A DNA stretch of 64,000 bases from Nissolia schottii (Eukaryota > Streptophyta > Magnoliopsida > Fabales > Fabaceae), in contig QANU01093679.1 of the NCBI GenBank assembly GCA_003254905.1, positions 1,289,762 through 1,353,761 of the forward strand, read 5' to 3'. Both the position numbers and the translations under genes were made by a program. Positions 46,801 to 59,217 of the stretch are shown piece after piece. Under the pieces are notes generated by a model. That model saw only the letters and a list, made by a program, of their open reading frames with translations. It ran no database searches and had not been told where the DNA came from. The number at the start of each line of letters is the position of its first letter. Position 1 is the stretch's first letter.

Positions 46801-49452
46801 AAGAATTTCCTAGCCAATAAGAAGTATGCCGTCATTTTCCATTTTTATTTGTCCCAAAATCATGAATGCTGAAAGGGAATAACAACTATCCATATAACTT
46901 CCTTCTTTTTTTCAGTATTTCTTGCCATTTGCTACTGAGGGAATCAACATGCAGATTGAGGAAGCAATCCTAAGGGCAGATAGAATTGGGGTCAAAGTCA
47001 TCAGCCTCGCTGCATTGAACAAGGTTTGGTCTGGCTTCTAGTAATTCTCTTGCTATTAATTTTGAAATTTTGACTAATGAAAATAGCATAAAACCGAACG
47101 TGACTGATTGATTGATTGATTTGAAAATAGTTGTTGAGGGTTTTTAATGCATTGTTGTTAGGCAGAGCTCCGATATGAGTACTGCGTACAAAACTATATA
47201 TCTATTTTAGTAGTACCTCATAATTGCCGCATAGGAATGGTGGACCATATCTTTTCTAACTTGTGAAAGAGATTACACATGGCTTTCCGTTTCTACTCTG
47301 CTATTGAAAACAACCCCTAAAGAATCTATAATCATTCCATGACCATGAGTTTTGTTGGTTCAATTCACATTACTTTGTGAGAAAATTCCACCGTTACATG
47401 TGGTTTTAGACTTTAGTGTTACCAGGTGTCCATAGTATTATTGTATAACAACAACTTAACTATTATTAAATCAAGCAAATCCCGTTATCCTTGGCCTTTT
47501 CTGTAATATGACACCACTTTTGAAACAGTAATAAATTATCTAATTACTGAAGCAGGTAGATCTAACGTACATGACAGATCATTGCTTTTATTTCTATTTT
47601 TAGCTTAGTACTGTCCTTTCCCAAAGTCACCATCAATGCCTCTGAAACTAATATATCATATTTATCACACTATTTAGGAGTGTATATATGACAGCATGAA
47701 ATTGTAGGATTTTAAGTGTGACTCTATAAATAATCTTAAAAGTTAAAAATTTATAAGTAATAAAATTTATATGTTTATTATCTTAAGCTTTTTGGTTAAG
47801 ATGTAATGTCTGATTTATTTGTGTGATTTTTCATTTAGTTTATTGATGTTGATTTTCTTGATTTTGGGCTCTACTTTATCAAGTGATATTAAAGTAAAAT
47901 AGTCTTATATTAATTAGTGACGGACTAAGTAAAATATTTATTTGTCTTAAAATTTTGAGTTAAAATGTAATGTGAAATTTGACCCAATTTAGCAATTAAA
48001 ATTAAAATATTATTTATTCTCGTTCCAATTCTTATTAATTATATACACTCTGTGCAGAATGAATCGCTAAATGGGGGTGGAAAGCTATTTGTGGACAAGC
48101 ACGCAAACCTTAGAGTTAGGGTCGTTCATGGGAACACCTTAACTGCTGCTGTAATCCTCCATGAAATCCCTAAAGATGTGGAAGAGGTGTTCCTAACAGG
48201 AGCTACTTCCAAGCTTGGAAGAGCAATTGCACTCTACCTTTGCCGGAAGAAAGTCAGAGTGCTGGTAAGTTATTTAGATTAGATATATTATAAAGTCATA
48301 AGATGTTACATTTATTTGTACGTAGTATTAAAAGTTGTCAAAGGTATACTTTCTGTTTTTCATTGCATTATGCTTATGCTTTCTTTTCCTAACAACATTT
48401 ATTGGCTTAAAGAAATTAATCAAAGAATGAAAGGAACACTTGTCCCTAATAACCTCCACCTAACTTCCGCTTAAAGTAGCACTTTCTGTGTCTGTACTTA
48501 ATGTGGAGGAAGGGGTAGGCAGGGGACTCCTTTAATAATCGGTGTATATGCAATTTAATGAGATAACATGTTACCATAAATTGATTCATTTTTATTATAT
48601 ATACACTAATTCATTTGTAGTTGGGCTTAATCCTGCATCCTGATAACAATGGTTGTGGATTATGTAATTACAATTTCTGATGGGCTGAGCCTGAGAGTAA
48701 TTACTTTGCAGATGTTAACTCTTTCAGCAGATAGATTTCACAGGATTCAAAAGGAAGCCCCACCTGAATATCAAAGCTACCTTGTCCAAGTGACAAAATA
48801 TCATGCTGCACAACACTGCAAGGTAATGGGGTTTTCTTTACTCGTGCTCACATTGTTAGTTTCCATAATTAACGTACTGTTTTGTAGTTGATAATTTGAA
48901 TTATTATGTGTACCATATATTAATTTGTTTTGAATAGACCCAGAGAAAAATAATGTAATTTCTGTTGATCCAGACCTGGATTGTTGGCAAGTGGATCACG
49001 CCAAGACAGCAAAGTTGGGCACCGAGTGGGACCCACTTCCATCAATTTGTGGTCCCACCCATCTTACCATTTAGAAGAGATTGCGCTTATGGTGATCTAG
49101 CAGCAATGAGATTACCGGAAGACGTGGAAGGCCTAGGAAGCTGTGAGGTGAGATATCAACTTTTAAACGCAGTAAATTAATTCTTATGTAAACAAATTTA
49201 CACGACTTTGGTATACTTAGATTTTTACCATTAAATTACCCGAGTCAGTAACTAATATATATAAAATTTGTTTTATGATTTTGGCAGTACACTATGGAAA
49301 GGGGAGTGGTTCATGCATGCCATGCAGGAGGAGTGGTACATAGCCTTGAAGGTTGGACTCATCATGAAGTTGGGGCCATAGATGTTGATAGGATCGATCT
49401 TGTGTGGAAAGTAGCACTCAAACATGGCCTAAGGCCAGTATCATCAAGCTAG
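43899..49452 (+). CDS. CER3: CER3/WAX2, very-long-chain alkane-forming enzyme subunit
   Basis: Eleven exons (43899-43949, 44078-44307, 44376-44608, 44986-45205, 46133-46260, 46382-46638, 46916-47023, 48058-48264, 48712-48822, 48974-49147, 49288-49452) join in phase to 627 aa, close to the family's usual length. The N-terminal half is a membrane fatty-acid-hydroxylase-type domain with histidine boxes HRKFH (145-149), HSLHH (158-162) and HSLHH (247-251). The C-terminal WAX2 domain contains the Rossmann-like [18 protein letters not shown] and the block [12 protein letters not shown], and ends near [21 protein letters not shown]3 acts with CER1 in the ER to turn very-long-chain acyl-CoA into alkanes for cuticular wax; loss gives glossy organs and defective pollen coat in Arabidopsis. 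No stop or frameshift is seen. Confidence 0.96.
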
Positions 49453-51140
49453 ATCCACACAGTAAAAATTTAATTAAAATTTTCCTAAAGTATCTTTCTA
49501 ATTTCATTCCTTATGTGTAATTTATGGTATGTTCACACCTTTATGAGTGGCCATTTATAAAGTGCAATTAAGTTCTTTGACCATTATTTCTTATTCGTAC
49601 TTACGATCACATCTTGCATAATCACATAAGAGGAAAAGCAACTCAGCTGGCTCCCATTATTCCCCGATTACTTAAATAATCGAAAGGTTTACATTTCTAT
49701 TCGTTACGAATACATTAGCATGGAAAAAGAAGTCTCAAATGGATTCACCAAACGTCCAAAAAGGGGAAAATTAAAAGAAAAAAAATAAATGAAAAGAGTT
49801 AATACTCTATTTTGTCTTTAAATTTTATACATTCATTTTACTTAGTTCCTAAATTTTTGATAAAAACATTTTAGTTTTTGAATTTTGTAAATATTAGATT
49901 CGTTGATTCTTCCGTTTATTAATCTTTTAACCGTTATTAACATGTCTATTAATAACACCAATTACTCTCTCTTTTCTCATAGTCAATCCTAAAATAATGT
50001 TGTTTTAATGGTTTATGGTTTAGGATTTAAGATCAACCTAACGAAAAAATGTTCAAAAATTAATCTGACCAAAAAAATTAAAAACTACCTATTTCCTGCA
50101 CCCCACCGCCATCACTTCTTCTATCTTAACTTTGCACTCACCACCACCATCGCCCTTACCTTCAGCCCACCTCCGCGCTTCTACCTTTCACGTAATCAAC
50201 CGTGGACAGAATAATTTTCTTCGAAAGTAGAAGGTTTGAAAAGGACATAGCTCCAGCCTCCCTGCTGCTCCAAACATGGCAGACATATGAGTAATCATAC
50301 ATAGAAAATGTGTTTTATGTCTTACATGAAGTCGGTAACGCATGAATGTTAACCGCCAAATTAATGACTTGTTAAAAAATTCGTTAAAACCCAAGATCTA
50401 GATGTAAGCATGGCCAATATTGGTTGGATTCTAGACAATGCAATCTCTGTTGCGCGCAGAAAATTTAATAAAGCATATGCATGTTCAGCTGTTCACTTGA
50501 TTCCATTATCTTCAAATTTCTGCCAACAAAATGTTGGTTCCCTACTTCAATCAATGAACTACTACCAAATTGCCAACGATTATTCATTAAATATTTTTCT
50601 TTTTGATAAACTAATTAAATAGATATTTTATACATATCTATAAGGATTTCTTTTCTAGAGTATTAGTTAAGAAAATAATAAAGGTAATGTGACGATGACA
50701 TTGAAAACCAATGTCTCACTTTTTTAATGAAAAAAATATATTTTATTATTTTTTTAACAAGTGTTTTTAGAATACTTTCGAAGATAACCCAATTTTAATT
50801 CAATTTTAAACTTTATTACATGTCACATCAATATTTATGAGTCAATGTATCAGAAAAATAAAATTATCTAAAAAATGAGACTCTTTTCTCTTATAGAAGG
50901 TCCTAACTTTGGACTACAATAAACAACTACATTGTAAAGAGAGATAGAAAACAAAATGTGCTCAAAGTCATGTACAACATATTATGCCACATGATTAGAT
51001 GAGTTATACTATATGTACGTCATAAATATTGTCACCATTGCCACCTAAGCAATTTTTACGTAAGGTCCACTAACAAAACGCATGGCGCCCACATTCCACA
51101 TTCTCCACCTTTCACTCTCACATCGCGTGCATCCACTCTA
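49453..51140. other. Intergenic downstream of CER3
   Basis: AT-rich 3' flank. No gene is seen; short frames at 50.0-50.6 kb show no domain. Confidence 0.5.
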
Positions 51141-51475
51141 TTGTTATACACAAATATTTTGAACTATTGTGCAAAAATATTTTGAATTGTTATACACAGA
51201 CTTTTTTAACTATTGTGCACAAATTTCTTGAAATGTTGTGCACAAACTTTCTGAACTGTTATACACAAACATTTTGACATTTTGAGCTATTGTGCACAAA
51301 CATTTTTAACTATTTAAAATGTTTGTGCACTATAATAAAAAGTGTGTGCATGTTAGTTAAAAATGTTTGTGTAATATGTTAAAAATGTTTGTGTACGTAC
51401 ATGTGAATGTTTGTGTAAGATAATTGAAAATGTTTGTACATTATAGTTAAAAATGTCTATGCACGGTATGTGTGA
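51141..51475. repeat. Inverted tandem array of a short gtgcacaaacattttga-like unit
   Basis: The left half has about six units of the form acacaaa-N-attttgaactattgtgc in one orientation. The right half has about six units of the form aaaatgtttgtg in the opposite orientation. At the centre (about 51290-51335) GTGCACAAACATTTT and AAAATGTTTGTGCAC face each other across a 9-bp loop, a perfect 15-bp stem. The whole can fold on itself. No flanking target duplication was found. Confidence 0.7.
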
Positions 51476-52237
51476 ATGAATGAGTGCACATAGGTCAACC
51501 AGATAAAATTATAGGTTGGCAGTGCATATTGTAAGGTGCATTCCAATCATTTTTCATTATATATTAGAAGTTCTAGAAGTAGTCTTCGTCCCAATTTAAA
51601 GGAACTAAACATTCTCTCTCTCCATCCCACTTTTTCACTCTAATGGTAAAATTAAAAATGAGACTTACATAAAAAAAAAAATCAAGTCCTAAAAAACCTC
51701 CATTAGAAATGTTTCATGACCCTTGTTAACTTTTCTAATATAATAATATTTTCTATTAATAAAATGGCTGAGATATTTTAACGAATAAATATTCTATTTG
51801 GTCTCCGTTAAAATATAAATTTCTCAATAGTATTTGTCGTTGGTGTGTATTTAGCTACATTCATAAATACGGTTAAACACGATTTTTTTTTTCACTTCTC
51901 TCGTCAGAAGTTTGTTGTAGTGGGATGCAGATCTATCAGGCCAACATAGGAGGGCTGATCATGCCTATCCAGAAAATATGGACTGACGGCCCAATAAACT
52001 CCAATGTCAGCCCACAAGAGATTGTGCTCCGTTACTGGGCCCAATCCATAACTAAGCGACAAAACGAAGAACAGGACACGTAACAGTAGCGGTTCCTCGA
52101 AGCCCAACACGTGTCGCGCTGCCGAAGGTTCCTAAACCGCCAACAACGTTGGGAGCAGCAAGTGCCAAATTCTCGACCTCTCGAAAACTCCCATCATCAC
52201 CATTTCCTCGGAGCGAAGCAAAAAAACAAACGAAGAA
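51476..52237. other. Promoter region of the 52-kb gene
   Basis: AT-rich until about 51.9 kb, then GC-richer. Two CCCA/TGGGC-type motifs near 51990 and 52040 resemble site II or telobox-type promoter wording. The short minus-strand frames here have no recognisable protein content. Confidence 0.3.
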
Positions 52238-54538
52238 ATGGAGTACAGGGCGCGACTGCTGAGAGTTCAAAAGAACAAAGGCAACGCCACAAAGCGCAGC
52301 GGAAGGAAACCGTTGCTAAACAAGTTGGCGGGTTATCTCAAGTGCGATACCTTCATGTACGCTCCTCTTGTTTCCCCTCTACCCCCTGATTTTCCCTCGC
52401 CCGACAACTTCGCTTCCTCTGCTAAAGGTTTCACATTTATTCTACGCAACCAATTTTTCAGATTTTTGTTGTTTTCTTAGATGGATATTAGAGTGGTTGT
52501 GTTGTGTTGTGTTGTCAGTGGTTGAGCTGAAAAAACCAAGAAAAGAAAGGCAGCGTTTTCTGGAACAAGTTGGGGATTACCTGAAATCTGATGTTTATAT
52601 GTATGCTCCCCTGCTTCATCCTTCTCATTCACCACGAGGTAGGCTCCCTTGTTACAAATACTTCTTTGCTATTCGTGTACTTGCAATTTTTTTTCACTTT
52701 TTTCTTTTTTTTTGGTTGTCAAATTATCTGATTCTTTATTTATTGTTTTATTGTAGCCAATTCTGGTATCTGCTATGTTCTTAGATTAATGCTTAGGTTA
52801 GGCTGGTTGGTGCAATCAACAGGTCTCAATTTCAAATAATGGAATAACATTTTGGTCCACTCCATCTCTCGAAGCTAAATTGGTGATATAACATTAGATG
52901 ACGTTGATTGCATTGAATAAGCTTATCAAATAACGATGACATGTTGTATTTTGTGATTTAACATTAGACGAGGCTGCTTGCATTGAATATTTGGAAAAGA
53001 AAAAGTGTGTAGTTGTATAAAGCTTCTAAATTAGGATGTGGGCTGTCTTTGTTAGAAGTTATATTCATATGGGTAAGTTCCAGAGACTACCCTTTGAGGT
53101 TTGACAAAATTACATTCCACCCCAAACTGGGTGAGAAATTGCATTCCACCCCATTTTTTCCGTGCAACTGATCACCAATGATTTGTTAAATTTTTATTTT
53201 TATTTCATTTTCTAGTGTTTTTTGTTTGGCCAATGAAAATAATTAAATTTCGTTTTCTATTTTTATTTTGTGTTCGCTATTTCGTTCCTAAAAATTTGAA
53301 ACATTAAATATTATTTTATTATTTCCACTGTTTCTATTATTTGTTTTACAAATTTTTGCAAACAAAAAACATATAAAATAAAAACAGAAACCTAATAGAT
53401 CATTGACAATAGGTCATAATAAAAAACTGGGGTGGTCTACAACTTTTCACATAGTTTGGAAAGAAATGCAATTTTACCAAACTTTGATGGTAGTTTCTGC
53501 AATTTAACCTATTCATAAAATGAATATGTGGCAAATGGAAAAGTATCTAGAGTTTAGGCTTTTAATTGTTTTCCAATGTATTGTCATTCATAACTTGGAT
53601 GCTGATATTTATAGAGACAAAATAGGAAGAAAAGGTGAAAAATCAAGAACAGAAACTTGAGACTTCAATGTTAATGGCTCTACTTGCCTGATCAGTGTTT
53701 TTTCTGTTCTTTTTGTTTCTTTAACAAGAAATCTTTTTCTTTCTTGTTTTTAACCACCCTCCTTTCCTTATTGGTCTCATTATGACTTGTGACTCTTAAC
53801 AGATTATAGTAGACACTGATTTTGTGTTGATCTGCTGCATTGCAGAACCTTTGAAGCACAGCGGACTGACAAGGATGGATGCTCCAACAAGAAGGTTGAC
53901 AATGAAAGTCAACCAACCAAGTGATCGTAACGGAAATGTGAACCAAAGGTCTGAAAGTCATCTTCCTCAAGCAGATATCTCTGAACAGCATACATCGGGA
54001 CAAAAGGAAACTGTGAAGCACACTGTGTACCAAACTTGTCACTCAGCTTCCGCTACAAGTAACCCTTTTACGCTGCATAACATGCATTAGTTTACTGAGA
54101 ATTTCTTAGATGCACAAAGAATAAGAGAAAAGTATTGTTTTGTATCATTTATCACTTGACACGTCAATTGTGTGGGTTATCATTATCTCCTATTTCCGCT
54201 ATACTTTTAATATAACTCTGGCTCTTAGTGCATCTAAGAATTTCTCATCCACTATCAATTATGTAGTCATTGATTTGTCAATTATTGCAGAAATTGAGAT
54301 TCAATTTACTGCTGAATACTATACATAACATAAGGAAATAGACTTTTTGGCCTTATGAGGGATGAAAAGCCCAGGAAATTGTACCGTTTTGATGCCTATG
54401 TGCTGTGCCAAATTGACATTGCATAATGAATTGAGGATATCTACGAATCAAAATCTGTTTTGTACTCTTACATAACTCTGCCGACATTTTGCTGCAGGGG
54501 TTGTGACCCTCAACTCACCGCTGAGAGCTCATAGTTGA
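52238..54538 (+). CDS. Unrecognised small plant protein with an internal YLK-D-MYAPL duplication
   Basis: Four exons (52238-52427, 52519-52638, 53846-54058, 54498-54538) join in phase to 187 aa. I do not recognise the family. Exon 1 begins MEYRARLLRVQKNKGNATKR, strongly basic. Residues 24-47 and 75-98 are copies of one motif: LAGYLKCDTFMYAPLVSP and VGDYLKSDVYMYAPLLHP, with 11 of 24 positions identical. Each copy lies in its own exon, and exon 2 (120 bp) is symmetric (phase 1-1), so exon duplication is likely. The rest is polar and low in hydrophobic residues, without signal peptide or membrane segment. If the last intron is kept, the protein ends at a TAA near 54088 instead. Intron 2 holds a Mutator-like MITE. 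Confidence 0.7.
53071..53509. mobile_element. Mutator-like MITE in intron 2 of the 52-kb gene
   Basis: 439 bp with terminal inverted repeats of about 85 bp (GGGTAAGTTCCAGAGACTAC against GGTTAAATTGCAGAAACTAC, both later reaching ...CCACCCCA). The 9-bp target duplication is tattcatat (53062-53070) and tattcataa (53510-53518), 8 of 9 matching. Non-coding interior. Confidence 0.8.
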
Positions 54539-56679
54539 TTGAAACTTTTGGATATAAGTGTAAACATGGAAGATAATCACCAAGATGTGAAGCTGTTTTA
54601 GGTTTACATACATATTATGAATGTATCTAGATCTTTACTAGTTATCGTTGTCTTTTTTTTTCTTTTTTTTTTTTAAAATGGAATAGGATAATGCCAGTGT
54701 TTGTATTAAATTTTATAACCTTTTGATGTAATGTTTGAGTTATTTCAATGTTAAGTTTTACTCAGATAATGTTTTTGTTATTATACTGATATTCGGCAAC
54801 CACTAAAGTCATGATCTTTCTAGCAGCTAGACTGAACTAAATGACATTTGTATTAGTCATTTTCTTTCTTCATCAGTTGTCATGGGTTATCATTATTGGA
54901 TGATTTTTTATTCTGGATAATAACAGGGCATGGAAGCTAATCATAAACTGTAAATGAAGTAGGCAATTAGGTAGCATGACACATTCAATACCTACCCAGA
55001 GCGGTAGTTGTCACGAGTTTAGTCTGTATCTAAATTATTAGCAATGTTTTAGTTCAACATTTCCCATGTCATAATCAATCCTAAAAATTCAAATTAAGTT
55101 TTTGAACCTGGTTGTGTTTTTCCATGTTGAATAGATGACGTTCTGATAAGGTTGATATATCGAAATGTCAAATGTTCCACAATTAATCATGAAGTCTTTG
55201 AAGCCGATTTTGCTCACTGTATCAATTGAGATAAAGTTTACATTCAATTACAAACAAATAAAATATGCACTCTGATTTTTTTCTTCCTTAAAAAAAAAAA
55301 TAGCAATTTGTTTGGAGAGTTTATAACGAGGCTTAACTTGTTGAGTCTCGGTTGGTTATGACTTCCTATTTTATTGTACTCTTGTGGCCAATTTTGGGTT
55401 GATCAATGGTTTGAAGGATAATAAACAAAAAACAAATGTATTTTTTTTTATTTTAGTAAATCTTAAAATTCATCGTAAAATTTTAAAAAATAACAAATTT
55501 GTTTTTAGGTTGATATCTCTACATCAAATTCGTTCTTATGTCAAAGATTAGGAATAATTTGATGGACGGAGTCAATCGTGAGAACGAATTACATGTACAA
55601 ATATTAATTTAAGGAAGAATTTGATAATTTTTAAAATTGAGGACGAATATTATGAGTCAGAAGGACAAAGAAGACATTTTGCAAGAGGAAATAAGAGAAG
55701 TGAGCCAAAGAAACAATTCGGTTAGGGAAACAGGACAGGTGGCCATTGATCAGGAATTGAAGGGAATCAAGAAAAGCACCAGGAAGAAAGTAGCTAATTG
55801 CCACCTGAGGGACTTTGCATATTCACAGGACAGGAGGCAATAGCAAAGGAAGAAGGGCCGGTTCACAAATTCCCTCATCTGATGTTCTTCAGTTCTCCTC
55901 ATCTCCCTTCTTGCTAATGATAACCAATTCCTTGATAATTCTCCATGTATTTCAAGGAGTTGATGGGTGCTCATCTTATCTTGTAATTTCGTTTCTGGTT
56001 TTTTTGTTTTCTGTTGCATTGAGTTAGTTGTAGCTGGACATTAATTGAACTTAGCTTGCCATTTCTGCCTTTATTTTCATATTGAGGTGAGCAATTATTA
56101 CAACGAATTTGACTAATGCTATTAATGCTGAGGACAAAATTTAAAGGTTTTTTTTTTCCCTCTTGGTCCTCGTTTAAAACTTGATAGGATATAGCATTGA
56201 TACATGTGAATATATGTATGTGAATATGTATAATTTTCATTGACTTTGCAGTACATGGTCTCTTCAACTTTAATTTGTAGCACTTTTAGGAAGCACACAG
56301 TGAGGGTGTCCGTAATGTTTACTGTGTTTGCGCTTATTGCTGTTGAGATATTTCTTCTTACTAACGTGGGATTCATGGGTACCATCACTTTCATTACAAT
56401 TTTCGTGACAAGACAATGCATTTGCATAATCCCATGCCGTTAAAAGGCCAATTCGAGGAACTGTAAGCAATATCGCTAGCGTTTTCTCCACCATTTTTTT
56501 TCCTTCTGATTTTTGAAGAAAGTTATGTTGTACTTGGGGCTCAGTCCGTCCCATCCATGTAACAGGGGTCTAGTCTACTCTACTTTAGTTGTTAATAACT
56601 CAAAATCGTAGCCTCCAGTTTTGACGTGGGCAGTGCCATGATTGAGTGTGATGTGTTTTACTTTTACTATTACTTTTAA

Positions 56680-56703
56680 CCCCCCACCCCCACCCCCACC
56701 CCC
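56680..56703 (-). other. Potential G-quadruplex on the minus strand
   Basis: The plus strand has C6-A-C5-A-C5-A-C5. The minus strand therefore has four runs of at least five G separated by single T, the ideal pattern for a very stable parallel quadruplex. It is also a simple-sequence repeat. Confidence 0.8.
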
Positions 56704-59193
56704 ACGCCCGGTGCATGCATGTCATGCGGTGAATCCTACAGGGGCTAAGAAATTTCTGGTGGTGTTTACTGTGTTGTTACCTTTTATGCTTACTGTAATT
56801 GGTGTTTGTCATGCTGTTTTTGTTTTTGATGTTGTTGTACGCCTAACTGATACTGATCCATGCTGTTTTTGCTCCCCTTCCCCTTTTCTTCTTGAGTGGT
56901 TTGAGTTTTCTACGGCCTAATATGATTTTATTAATAAATTTTAAAAATTTCATATTAATGAAGAAAAATATTAATTTTAGTTTCAGATAATTTTGCAATA
57001 AGGTTTAATATGTTAAACTTTGTTGATACTTGACATAAGTAATTAGTCAATACTTTATATGTGAGTCTTATTACTATTCAGTGGCAATTACAATGTGTTG
57101 GTAATGATAACTTATTTTATTTTTTAAGAATGTGGTTGAAAGTTCAATTCACACTCATCAAAATAAAAAAATATTTTGCAATTATCAATAAAAGAGAATT
57201 AATTAAACATTGAGTACCCCCAAAAATAAAGTACTTAGTGGCGCTACTAATTTTTTTTTGTGACTTTACATGTGCATTACACATGACCTTAACCCACTAA
57301 CCCAACGTTAACCCAAAACCCCATAATCCAGAATTTTGACCCAACCTAGGCATAACTTATCTTTACCTTCACACTCACCGCCCTTTCCCCCACCATCATC
57401 ACCACAACAAAAACATGATCCACACAAAGGCCACCAATGTCTTTTTCTATACAGAAAAATTAAAATTAAAATTTAAAATCTACTCTGTCATGCGTATGTA
57501 TTAATGGTTGAGCAATTTGGATGCGTGAAGCACCCATTAGATGTGCTCAATAAGCACAAATGTCTCGGATACTTTGATTACCGGCTGTAAAATGGCGAAG
57601 CAAATATACCCATTAATGAAAAGGGGGTGGGGGGGGGGGAACTTAAGATGCAAGGTATATTTTTGAGGCATGTCATGACTCATGATGGATGAACACGACC
57701 CACCTCTAACTCCTTTGAAGCCAATTGCAAAATGATATTGTCCTCTGTATGTATGCATTACCTAAGAAATTGAACACACACAGGGACGCAACTCACTTTT
57801 ACTGCTTATATACGATAGCATGCGTTACTTTCATGAATTTCGTGCTAAAGTACAACCTCCGAGGATCTCGTAGTGGCAGTTAACTCTACCATATTTGGTC
57901 TCCCACTGTCCATTGATGATAATGCTATTATCTTCCTTAAAGCTAGCTGTATATGTATCATCATGAGATTCTTGACTGCATCAACCCTATTGATTGGAAT
58001 AATGTGGAGAGTACTCTAAGGTACTAGTTTAAATTCCAAGCCTTGTAGAGTTCTCTGCTTTGTTATTTCCATTTAATCCGTTTGTGTTATATCACACTCA
58101 CCAAACTTTACCATAATAATTAGTTAGAGTGAAAATTTACAAACTCGTGTATCTAAGACCTCGTTGCATATTGAGATTGTACGTCTACGTAGAGAGAACT
58201 GAGAAGATGACCAAGCATCATTCCAACCCTGTATAGAAAGAACCTGAAAGATGATCCATCGATTAATGCAAAGATAGACTCGTGTTACATTATATTGACT
58301 CGCGTAACTCAACCACAAAACTTAGTTCGGGAGTGAAAGCTTGCAAATCTGTACATGAGGTGTATTAATTCTACTCATTTTTTGTGATAACAATATGCCA
58401 TTTCACATTAAATTTACCATCCAAGAAATGAACAAAACAAACTACTTAAAACGCACCAAAGCCATAACAACACTTGGTTTAAACCGGCGCAGCCTCGTTA
58501 AAATCTCATAAGTGAAAAAACTCAATAAAACAAAAGTAAAAACACAAAAAAAATAGAATTCAACCGGCCAAAAAAATTAAGGGAATCACACCTAGACAAC
58601 AAAATTATAGGATTTTTGTATTATTCAATCATACAAAATAATAAATATGTAAACTGTGAGACAACTCCATATCATATAAAATAAGTATATTTAACACTTC
58701 TCTATGTCAATCTGTAACACTTGAGAGACCTAGTTGCGTGTAAGACTTGTATCAACATTGGTTGAGAAATAAGATGCAAATAAATAACTTGAATTTTACT
58801 TTATGTGAACGGGTGGAGGGGAAGTTTGTGGGTGATTGCTGGGGCCTAAAAGGCAGAAAATCCGGAGGCCACATGCATCTATTGAAAATGACTAGTCTTT
58901 TGAACTCCCATATGATTATACGCTGTTGCCTTAACCATGAAAGAGAAGTTGTGGTAGAAAAAGCCACCTGACACCTAAGAAAGGCCCCTACATAGCTACG
59001 CACGTGTATGCCCTTAAATGCATACGGATATCCCCATCTAAAATCCCACTTGCATTAGCCAATATCACTAGCTACCACAATTGCTACACCCCCAATTATA
59101 GATACTATATATATAACTTTGCATCCAAGTTTAACCAAAACTAGATTATGTAGCCGAGCGATCCGCGGAGAATATAACAAAATTATATTATGG

Positions 59194-59217
59194 ATATATA
59201 TATATATATATATATAT
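59194..59217. repeat. AT microsatellite
   Basis: Perfect AT dinucleotide run of about 24 bp. Confidence 0.85.

Noticed and set aside
54059..54090. Reading through past 54058 as the main end of the 52-kb gene
   Set aside because: A GT donor with a later AG acceptor restores an open phase-correct last exon. Read-through is kept only as a possible isoform.
55637..55843. 68-codon polar frame at 55.6 kb
   Set aside because: Charged low-complexity content, no domain and no splice structure; not enough to call a gene.
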